A DNA stretch of 5,210 nucleotides from UBA3910 sp002391465. Its GTDB lineage: Bacteria; Bacillota; Limnochordia; Darwinibacteriales; Darwinibacteriaceae. A program made the translations under genes and the position numbers. How positions within the stretch are numbered: position 1 is the stretch's first letter; the number at the start of each line of letters is the position of its first letter. Below are positions 1-5,121 of the stretch, piece by piece. Below the pieces are notes generated by a model. That model did no database searches. It saw only the letters and a list, made by a program, of their open reading frames with translations, and was not told the origin of the DNA. The DNA lies in contig JASGVS010000023.1 in assembly GCA_030054835.1 (NCBI GenBank), forward strand, positions 1 to 5,210, read 5' to 3'.

Positions 1-371
<371 letters not shown>

Positions 372-378
372 ATTTTAG

Positions 379-461
379 CTAAGGCATAGCCTTAGGTCAA
401 TTTCTTGTTGAGCTTGAAACTAGCTTCTGAAGCTAAGCTTCAGTTCTCGAATTGAATCGAG
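379..461 (-). repeat. cluster of overlapping palindromes in the rRNA leader
   Basis: Three inverted repeats sit next to the mature 16S end. Positions 379-395 read ctaaggc-ata-gccttag, a perfect 7-bp stem with a 3-nt loop. Positions 427-443 read ctgaagct-a-agcttcag, a perfect 8-bp palindrome with a one-base centre. It overlaps a second palindrome at 422-434 (agcttc-t-gaagct), so the shared gaagct arm can pair in two alternative ways. Positions 446-461 read ctcga-attgaa-tcgag, a 5-bp stem. In RNA these probably form local hairpins in the pre-16S leader. Their role (processing, folding chaperone, or alternative structures) is inferred. Confidence 0.6.
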
Positions 462-479
462 CGCACAAACTGTGGCTTC

Positions 480-495
480 CGAAACAATTGTTTCG
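480..495 (-). repeat. perfect 16-bp palindrome in the rRNA leader
   Basis: cgaaacaattgtttcg is fully self-complementary. It lies a few bases downstream of the boxA-like element in the direction of rRNA transcription. Without a loop it would fold only as a short, strained hairpin; it could instead act as a dimeric protein site in DNA. Function unknown. Confidence 0.5.
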
Positions 496-500
496 AAAAA

Positions 501-526
501 TTCTCGTTGTTTAGTTTTCAAGGTTC
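501..526 (-). promoter_or_regulatory. boxA-like rRNA antitermination element
   Basis: On the minus strand this reads gaaccttgaaaactaaac followed by aacgagaa. It closely resembles the tctttgaaaact-type boxA segment that precedes 16S and 23S in many Bacillota rRNA operons, where NusB/S10 (NusE) bind nascent RNA and protect the transcript from early termination. The identification rests on motif resemblance and on the correct position between promoter and 16S. Confidence 0.6.
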
Positions 527-540
527 ACCCTTTAGAAGAA

Positions 541-569
541 AAGAAGCCTCAGAACTTCAAGGCTCTTTT
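541..569 (-). other. hairpin with U-rich tail early in the rRNA leader
   Basis: On the minus strand aagagcct (567-560) can pair with aggcttctt (549-541), giving about 8 bp with one bulged base and a 10-nt loop. The RNA then continues ttcttcta, a pyrimidine/U-rich run. The shape resembles a weak intrinsic terminator or pause hairpin located just before boxA. The stem is short and interrupted, so termination efficiency would be low. Confidence 0.35.
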
Positions 570-604
570 GGTGGCTCGGAGCTCTGTTGTCCGGCGCCTT
601 TTAT

Positions 605-652
605 AATATAGCACTTATTCTGCAGGAATGCAAGCGGTATTTTGTTTTTTGT
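605..652 (-). promoter_or_regulatory. rRNA operon promoter (sigma-A type) with A-rich upstream element
   Basis: On the minus strand a -35 ttgcat (633-628) is followed by a 17-bp spacer and a -10 tatatt (610-605). The -10 is preceded by tgc, an extended -10. Directly upstream of the -35 is an A-rich run (652-638, acaaaaaacaaaata) placed where an UP element would contact the RNA polymerase alpha subunits. Predicted transcription start is near 599-598. This combination fits a strong rRNA promoter driving the 16S-containing operon. Confidence 0.75.
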
Positions 653-679
653 CCAAATCTCTCAAATACCTTGTCCAAA
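649..679 (-). repeat. direct repeat tttggacaa, two copies 22 bp apart
   Basis: The plus strand shows ttgtccaaa at 649-657 and again at 671-679, start to start 22 bp, about two helical turns. The proximal copy runs into the A-rich element of the rRNA promoter. Same-face spacing suggests a possible activator or repressor site, but ttggac also resembles a -35 box, so these may be remnants of promoter elements. No regulator can be named. Confidence 0.35.
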
Positions 680-746
680 CGGGGTTTCCCAGGATATCCG
701 CCTTACACTCCGCCCAAAGTCGGAGAAATAAACATCCCCAGGACTG

Positions 747-775
747 TTATCCTTTCCCTTTTCCCATGTTACAAT
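747..775 (+). promoter_or_regulatory. candidate promoter of the liaFSR-like operon
   Basis: The plus strand has tgttacaat at 767-775: an extended -10 (tg, one base, tacaat) with five of six matches to tataat. A weak -35 (ttatcc, 747-752) lies 17 bp upstream. A start near 782 would give a leader of about 85 nt before the liaF-like gene. The weak -35 would suit a promoter needing activation, for instance by the operon's own response regulator, but no LiaR box could be recognised. Confidence 0.4.
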
Positions 776-792
776 AAGCTTGCATTTAGAGG

Positions 793-822
793 ATTATACT
801 CTCGCAATACTGAATAAATGAA
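793..822 (-). promoter_or_regulatory. possible distal second rRNA promoter
   Basis: The minus strand contains a perfect -10 tataat (798-793). The best -35 is poor: ttcatt (822-817) at 18 bp. If used, it would add about 190 nt to the rRNA leader and pass through the opposing liaF-like promoter. Tandem promoters are common upstream of rRNA operons, but the -35 makes this tentative. Confidence 0.2.
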
Positions 823-850
823 ATGACAGCGGATTGCTTCATGCACCGTT

Positions 851-857
851 GGGAGGG
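851..857 (+). promoter_or_regulatory. ribosome binding site deciding the liaF-like start
   Basis: gggaggg at 851-857 is the only good Shine-Dalgarno in this area. It lies only 0-1 nt before the ATG at 858, which is too close, and inside the coding sequence if the upstream TTG at 834 were used. It is 9-10 nt from the ATG at 867 (followed by another ATG at 870), making 867 the most likely start. Confidence 0.55.
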
Positions 858-866
858 ATGAGAATA

Positions 867-1622
867 ATGATGACAAGTACACGCGGAGCCATTTTTCTAA
901 TCTTCTTCGGCGCACTTTATCTATTGTACAACCTTAACCTAATCAGCTTCAGCCCGTGGGGCCTGTTGTGGCCGGGCCTTCTCATCTGGTTTGCCGGCAA
1001 CCAATTGGTTAAAACGGCAAAGGAAGGTGAATCGCAGGATTCCTGGAACATTGCCCTGTGGCTTTCTGTGCTTGCCCTGGGCATCTACATGCTCCTACCG
1101 AAAATCGGCATCAGTGTACCCAAAATCCCCTGGGGTATCGTCTGGCCCTTGGTTTTGATTGGAATTGGTGCAGCTAAAATCTTGACGGGTAAACCAGATT
1201 TCATCCGGTTTGAAATAGGTTCTGACAAAAAAAGCCCGGGGCCTCGTCCCCGTAACTACCGTTCATCCTTTGTGGGTGAGATCAATCGCGGACCAAGCAG
1301 CTGGGCACTTGATGATCTTAGACTTCATCAGACGATCGGCACTATCAATCTCGATCTCACTAACGCCATCATCCCCGATCGAGAGGTTGACCTGAAAATA
1401 TCAGGCCTAGTCGGCGATGTAAGCATCTACCTACCGCCAGAGTTGGCCTTTCGAGCCGAATGCGGCATCGCCATTGGCGACATTACCGTCCTAAACCATA
1501 ACGAATCCGGCACTCACCGTAGGGTGGAGATGGAATCTCCCGATTACTGGCAAGCCACTCGCCGGGTCAACATTAAGGTGGACTGGAAGATCGGAGACAT
1601 CGTTATCCGTCAAATCCGCTAG
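867..1622 (+). CDS. liaF: LiaF-like membrane protein of an envelope-stress sensing system
   Basis: The predicted protein has 251 residues, close to LiaF/VraT size. The N-terminal half has four membrane segments at roughly 7-27, 31-47, 60-79 and 89-107. They form two similar hairpins, each with a WG..WP..LI signature (LiaI/LiaF-type transmembrane region). After a charged linker with a PGPRPR stretch, residues 133-251 match the LiaF C-terminal cell-wall-response domain: beta-rich, with GEINRG, IGTINLDL, GDVSIYLP and WKIGDIVI repeats. In known systems LiaF inhibits the partner kinase LiaS until cell-wall damage relieves it; that role is inferred here from the two genes that follow. The reading frame is open from a TTG at 834, but the Shine-Dalgarno at 851-857 favours the ATG at 867. 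The stop is 13 nt before the kinase start. Confidence 0.9.
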   Translation: MMTSTRGAIFLIFFGALYLLYNLNLISFSPWGLLWPGLLIWFAGNQLVKTAKEGESQDSWNIALWLSVLALGIYMLLPKIGISVPKIPWGIVWPLVLIGIGAAKILTGKPDFIRFEIGSDKKSPGPRPRNYRSSFVGEINRGPSSWALDDLRLHQTIGTINLDLTNAIIPDREVDLKISGLVGDVSIYLPPELAFRAECGIAIGDITVLNHNESGTHRRVEMESPDYWQATRRVNIKVDWKIGDIVIRQIR

Positions 1623-1623
1623 T

Positions 1624-1630
1624 GAGGTGA
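1624..1630 (+). promoter_or_regulatory. ribosome binding site deciding the kinase start
   Basis: gaggtga, an excellent anti-16S match, begins two bases after the liaF-like stop. A GTG triplet at 1627 lies within this motif and has no Shine-Dalgarno of its own. The in-frame TTG at 1636 is 5 nt downstream of the motif and is the better start. Confidence 0.65.
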
Positions 1631-1635
1631 GCACA

Positions 1636-2685
1636 TTGTGGTTCATTCGTTGGAGATGGGCGCTTTACCATTTCCTCAGTGCATTTACGACAATCATTGT
1701 CTTCGCCCTTCTCTTGGTGCTCCTATTTCCCGAGTGGTTTGGCCACATGGATGACCTCGCTGTAGTTCTGACGATAGTTACCGTTGGAGCAGTGGCATCT
1801 ATTCCAGGTGCAGTCCTCGGCGCCCTCTATTCCGGCAGGGATATCCGCCGGGAGCTGGAGGAAATCGGTCTGGGCGCCAAAAACCTGGCCTACGGCAACC
1901 TCGATTACCGCCTAACCTTCAGGGGGAATCGGGATTTTGACAACATAATTATGGCCTTTAATGAAATGGCGGCCCGGCTTGAATCGCAGGTTAGTGCCCT
2001 ACAGGAGCTGGCGGAGGAAAATGAACAGTTGCTGCAGGAGACGAAGATAAGCGCGGTATCGGAGGAGAGGCAGCGCTTAGCCCGTGACCTGCATGACGCC
2101 GTCAGTCAACAGCTCTTTGCCATTTCCATGATGGCAGCTACTGTTCAGAAACTAGCCGATACCAATTCGGAACGGGCGCTGGCGTTGATAAAAGAAATAT
2201 CCCAATCAGCGGCAAGGGCCCAATCGGAAATGAGGGCTCTCCTTCTCCAGCTGCGGCCCCTAACGTTGCAGAATGAAAGTTTGAGTGAAGCCCTGCGGAC
2301 TTTAGCAGAGGAGTTGGAGAGCAGACAGACAATCGAGTGTGTTGTTGATCTTGACGAAACGGATCTGCCGAAGAATATGGAGAACCAGCTTTATCGTATT
2401 GCCCAGGAGGGCCTGTCTAACGTGCTGCGCCATGCGGAGGCAAGCCAGGTACATATTTCCCTCAAGGTGTCCCCAGACAAACGCCGCGTGATTTTATCTA
2501 TAGAAGACAACGGCAAAGGCTTTGTACCAGAGCAGATACCACAATCGTCCATGGGTAACCGCTCCATTACCGAGCGGGCCACCTTACTCGGAGGGACTGC
2601 CCAATGGCTTTCCGTCTTGGGCAAAGGAACTAAACTGGAAGTGAGAATCCCGATCTCAGCTGAAATGGATTTGGGGGAGGAATAG
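1636..2685 (+). CDS. liaS: LiaS-like sensor histidine kinase (NarL/HisKA_3 type)
   Basis: The protein has 349 residues from the TTG at 1636 (352 from the GTG at 1627). Two membrane helices, about 8-32 and 41-66, flank a very short external loop (EWFGHMDD), as in intramembrane-sensing kinases that read partner membrane proteins rather than a ligand. A HAMP linker and coiled coil follow (about 68-137). The HisKA_3 dimerisation domain contains RDLHDAVSQQ, with phosphoacceptor His153 and a DxxxQ phosphatase motif (Asp154, Gln158). The HATPase domain has an N box (AQEGLSNVLRHA, about 256-267) and a G1 box (DNGKGF, about 291-296). The G2 region reads SSMGNRSITER, less glycine-rich than usual. It should autophosphorylate and phosphorylate the regulator encoded 2 nt downstream. 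LiaF-LiaS-LiaR gene order supports assignment to cell-envelope stress sensing; the actual signal is not visible. Confidence 0.92.
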   Translation: MWFIRWRWALYHFLSAFTTIIVFALLLVLLFPEWFGHMDDLAVVLTIVTVGAVASIPGAVLGALYSGRDIRRELEEIGLGAKNLAYGNLDYRLTFRGNRDFDNIIMAFNEMAARLESQVSALQELAEENEQLLQETKISAVSEERQRLARDLHDAVSQQLFAISMMAATVQKLADTNSERALALIKEISQSAARAQSEMRALLLQLRPLTLQNESLSEALRTLAEELESRQTIECVVDLDETDLPKNMENQLYRIAQEGLSNVLRHAEASQVHISLKVSPDKRRVILSIEDNGKGFVPEQIPQSSMGNRSITERATLLGGTAQWLSVLGKGTKLEVRIPISAEMDLGEE

Positions 2686-2687
2686 AA

Positions 2688-3323
2688 GTGGAAAAAATCC
2701 GCGTAATGGTAGTAGATGACCACGAGATGGTGAGACTTGGTCTCTGCTCTTATCTGGAAACGGCCGATGATCTGGAGGTGGTGGGACAGGCTGACTGTGG
2801 TAGTAAGGCTGTGGAGATGGCCCGAGAACTAAAACCCGATGTTATCCTAATGGACTTAATAATGGAGGGCGGTACAGGTATCGAAGCTACCGAACAGATA
2901 AAGACCGAATTGCCCGCAACCCAAATCATCATTCTCACCAGCTACGTCGATGAAAAACTGGTCTTTCCTGCCCTAGAGGCGGGAGCTTTGAGCTACATCC
3001 TCAAAACCTCCCAGGCAGAAGAGATCGCTGAGGCGATCCGGCGGGCAGTGAGGCAGGAATCGGTCATAGAACCAAAAGTGGCAGCGAAGATGTTGACCCG
3101 CATCAGAGATGATTCGGAACAGCTTCCCCACAACGAACTTACCCCGAGGGAAATGGAAGTACTCAAGCTGATCGGCGAAGGAAAAACTAATCAGGAAATC
3201 GCCGATGAACTTTTCATCGGGATCAAAACTGTGAAAACCCACGTGAGCAATGTCCTCAGCAAGCTGGGTGTGGAAGACAGGACCAGAGCTGCTATCTATG
3301 CCCACCGCCACAAGATTATCTAG
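2688..3323 (+). CDS. liaR: LiaR-like response regulator (NarL/FixJ family)
   Basis: The protein has 211 residues, the usual size for LiaR/VraR. The receiver domain (about 4-120) has the acidic pair Asp10-Asp11, phosphoacceptor Asp56 in ILMDL, Thr84/Ser85 and Lys106. The motif DLIMEGGTGIEAT is typical of LiaR/VraR. After a linker, a LuxR-type helix-turn-helix (about 148-208) shows LTPREMEVLKLIGEG, NQEIADELFI and KTVKTHVSNVLSKL. Phosphorylation by the upstream kinase should cause dimerisation and activation of target promoters, often including its own operon. The GTG start at 2688 is 2 nt after the kinase stop and 7 nt after a strong ggagg (2676-2680), so the genes are translationally tight. 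Its stop overlaps the stop of the opposing MutS-like gene. Confidence 0.93.
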   Translation: MEKIRVMVVDDHEMVRLGLCSYLETADDLEVVGQADCGSKAVEMARELKPDVILMDLIMEGGTGIEATEQIKTELPATQIIILTSYVDEKLVFPALEAGALSYILKTSQAEEIAEAIRRAVRQESVIEPKVAAKMLTRIRDDSEQLPHNELTPREMEVLKLIGEGKTNQEIADELFIGIKTVKTHVSNVLSKLGVEDRTRAAIYAHRHKII

Positions 3324-5020
3324 TCGGTTATTTCCCGCGGATAATCCAAATACCTGAGAAGGGCAACCGCATTTCTTGTAGTGGTTGGCCCTTCTTTTAG
3401 CTTGTAATCAAACTCCAACCCAACCGTGCTCAGCCTTTCGCTGAAGTGAACGCTGCGGTAACTATCGGCCAGCAGATCAGCCAACTCTAAATCGTGGGTA
3501 GCAACGAACACAATAGCCTTGCGTTTGATCAGGTACTCTAGTACCCGCCTCGCCGCGAAGATGCGCTCCTCCGAATTCGTTCCCCTGAACATCTCATCAA
3601 AGATGGCAAAGATGGTTACGTTACTGTCAACCGCCTCCACTACCCGTTTCACCCCAAGGGCTTCCTCCAAGTAATAGCTCTTGCCTTCCACAACGTTATC
3701 CGCCCGACCTATGCAGGTGAGCAGTTGAACCGGAACAGCCTCATACTCCCGGGCCAAGCAGGTGGCGATGGATTGGGCCAACAACACATTGAGGCCCACC
3801 GTGCGGAGAAATGTTGATTTACCCGACATATTGGATCCGGTAACGAGAATACCCCGTTTATCAACGCTAATGGAGTTAGGCACGCAGTCCGCAACCAGCG
3901 GATGATAGGCATCCACCAAGTTAAACCGCTTTTGCTGGGACGAAACCTGTGGTTCGCAGTAGTAAGGGACATAGGTACGGTAGGAAGCCACGCCTTGGAG
4001 AGCGTCCAGTTCCCCCACGGCCAAAAACAGCTTCTGTAGAGTTCCCCGGTGGGCAGAAATGAAATCGAGCGAACGGTAGAAACCACGTACTTCTGCCAAG
4101 AAGAGTATAGCGTAATACTGGGTCATCATACTCAACATGGGGTCGGTAGTTTCCACACCCACATGCCTCATAATCTTCAAAAACCCCTTTACCTGCGCGT
4201 AGGCTTTTTCAATCTCCGCCAACGGTTCTTGCAAGGCCGGATAATCAAGTTTACTGAGCCGTTTACCTACGTTGATGAGCTGTCCGAGGGCGCGCACCCC
4301 TTCGAAATAGGCTTTGATCGTCTTTTGGACCTTAAAATGGAGATACATATTCACTTGGAAAATGAAAGGAAGGACGATTAACCAGCGGATCCCAAAAAAA
4401 AGGAGAAGAGGCGACAGTAGAGCAACCAAAGCCATCAAAGTGTAGACAAACCGGGGAAGGATCTCGGGCACTGTGGGCGTTGTCCAAAGCAGCCTAGCCA
4501 GACCGGCTCCTATTCGACCATCCATCCTTTTCAATATGAGTTGAACATCCTCCCGCTGCACTTGTTCGACTTGGAAACTTCTGATCATTTCGCTCCTTTT
4601 GTCCAGAACAGAGAGTTCTTCCATTATGGGAGACCGCAGTATTTGATAAAGGCGCTGCATGCCAGGCCAGGTAAATGTACGGTCCAGTTGGGCAAAGACC
4701 AAGTCCATGTTCAAATCGTGCCAGGTTCGGTCATCGATAGTCCCCTCCTCGTTTTCGGCATACTGGAAAACGAGGGCAACATCCTCAAAGTTCCTGTCCT
4801 TCTTCCTACCCTCTCCGCCCCAGGCTTGGCGCAGCTCCCGCAGTAGCTTGAGCCTGTACATGCGTCGGTATTGAAAATATGTGAGGACACCTAACACAGC
4901 GGCAGGTATTAGTAAAAGAAGGTAAACTTCCGATATGTGCTGCGCTAGGAGAAGCGTTGCGTAAGCTAATCCAACCGCCCCTATTAGTAGTGAATAGAAC
5001 AGAACCTTCTGTTTGTCCAT
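3320..5020 (-). CDS. membrane-anchored MutS-family ATPase (uncharacterised)
   Basis: The product has 566 residues from the ATG at 5020. Two membrane helices lie at about 6-27 and 31-48, and two more at about 192-210 and 212-227. A helical middle region (about 228-345) resembles the MutS lever/core. The C-terminal MutS domain V is intact: Walker A TGSNMSGKST (about 394-403, Lys401), SYYLEEAL, Walker B IFAIFDEM with Asp475-Glu476, the MutS-typical FRGTNSEER, and the ATHDLEL histidine loop. There is no N-terminal mismatch-recognition domain (no Phe-x-Glu motif) and no Smr nuclease, and the length is well below MutS1 (about 850) or MutS2 (about 780). The ATPase is probably active, but a membrane-held MutS relative is unlikely to do classical mismatch repair; its function is unknown. 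It lies just after the terminator of the upstream rRNA operon, apparently with its own weak promoter, and converges on the liaR-like gene with a 4-bp overlap. Confidence 0.88.
   Translation of the reverse strand: MDKQKVLFYSLLIGAVGLAYATLLLAQHISEVYLLLLIPAAVLGVLTYFQYRRMYRLKLLRELRQAWGGEGRKKDRNFEDVALVFQYAENEEGTIDDRTWHDLNMDLVFAQLDRTFTWPGMQRLYQILRSPIMEELSVLDKRSEMIRSFQVEQVQREDVQLILKRMDGRIGAGLARLLWTTPTVPEILPRFVYTLMALVALLSPLLLFFGIRWLIVLPFIFQVNMYLHFKVQKTIKAYFEGVRALGQLINVGKRLSKLDYPALQEPLAEIEKAYAQVKGFLKIMRHVGVETTDPMLSMMTQYYAILFLAEVRGFYRSLDFISAHRGTLQKLFLAVGELDALQGVASYRTYVPYYCEPQVSSQQKRFNLVDAYHPLVADCVPNSISVDKRGILVTGSNMSGKSTFLRTVGLNVLLAQSIATCLAREYEAVPVQLLTCIGRADNVVEGKSYYLEEALGVKRVVEAVDSNVTIFAIFDEMFRGTNSEERIFAARRVLEYLIKRKAIVFVATHDLELADLLADSYRSVHFSERLSTVGLEFDYKLKEGPTTTRNAVALLRYLDYPREITD
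3357..3398 (+). terminator. candidate intrinsic terminator of the liaFSR-like operon, inside the opposing gene
   Basis: agaagggcaacc (3357-3368) pairs with ggttggcccttct (3383-3395), giving 12 bp with one bulged G and a 14-nt loop. It is followed by tttt (3395-3398) in a pyrimidine-rich run. It starts 33 bp after the liaR-like stop, the right place for the operon end, yet it lies inside the C-terminal codons of the MutS-like gene. Read on the minus strand the hairpin is followed by ctcagg, not a U-tract, so it should act in one direction only. The loop is large and the U-tract short, so strength is uncertain. Confidence 0.45.
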
Positions 5021-5025
5021 CCCCG

Positions 5026-5032
5026 TCACCTC
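5026..5032 (-). promoter_or_regulatory. ribosome binding site deciding the MutS-like start
   Basis: On the minus strand gaggtga (5032-5026) is followed after 5 nt (cgggg) by the ATG at 5020. A GTG at 5029, in the same frame, lies inside this Shine-Dalgarno and is therefore an unlikely start. Confidence 0.7.
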
Positions 5033-5072
5033 GCTTCCCTATTTCTCCCAAGACACCGATCTTCCCCCTAGC

Positions 5073-5099
5073 AGTATATTAAAAAAAGACCTCGTTCAA
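5073..5099 (-). promoter_or_regulatory. possible weak promoter of the MutS-like gene
   Basis: On the minus strand a -10 tatact (5078-5073) lies just beyond the rRNA terminator's T-run. The best -35 is ttgaac (5099-5094), formed by the terminator loop and arm, but the spacing is only 15 bp. Without it, the gene would depend on read-through of the rRNA terminator. Confidence 0.3.
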
Positions 5100-5113
5100 T
5101 GAACGAGGTCTTT
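5081..5113 (-). terminator. intrinsic terminator of the upstream rRNA operon
   Basis: On the minus strand a perfect 13-bp stem (aaagacctcgttc pairing with gaacgaggtcttt, 5113-5101 and 5097-5085) has a 3-nt loop. It ends in seven consecutive T residues (5087-5081), partly within the stem. It begins only about 8 nt after the 5S 3' end. This strong, textbook structure marks the end of the operon and shows that no tRNA genes follow the 5S. Confidence 0.93.
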
Positions 5114-5121
5114 CAAATTAA

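Larger units (their letters stand above)
372..598 (-). promoter_or_regulatory. pre-16S rRNA leader (transcribed spacer)
   Basis: About 225 nt separate the predicted start of rRNA transcription (around 598) from the mature 16S end. No coding sequence is credible here. The leader contains, in transcription order, a hairpin with a U-rich tail (569-541), a boxA-like antitermination element (526-501), a perfect 16-bp palindrome (495-480), and a cluster of overlapping palindromes (461-379). Leaders of this kind load the rRNA antitermination complex and form the stalk cut by RNase III; the partner strand of that stalk lies 3' of 16S and outside the window. The extent is inferred from the promoter position. 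Confidence 0.7.

Noticed and set aside
795..800. tatact as a plus-strand -10 for the liaF-like operon
   Set aside because: The nearest -35-like sequence (ttacaa, 769-774) is 20 bp away, and no tg extension is present; tgttacaat at 767-775 is a better match.
587..817. 76-residue open frame on the plus strand in the divergent region
   Set aside because: It crosses the rRNA promoter and its upstream element, has no Shine-Dalgarno, and its composition shows no recognisable domain or membrane pattern.
834..866. Upstream TTG (834) and ATG (858) starts for the liaF-like gene
   Set aside because: The Shine-Dalgarno at 851-857 lies inside or directly against these starts, so they could not use it; no other ribosome binding site precedes 834.
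2138..3311. Minus-strand open frames within the kinase and regulator genes
   Set aside because: They lie opposite strongly supported, motif-complete proteins, and their translations have no domain or ribosome binding site.
3250..3320. Minus-strand terminator for the MutS-like gene just past its stop
   Set aside because: No stable hairpin followed by a T-run on the minus strand could be found in the end of the liaR-like gene.
4049..4874. Plus-strand open frames within the MutS-like gene
   Set aside because: They are antisense to a continuous, domain-bearing gene and show no start signals or family resemblance.
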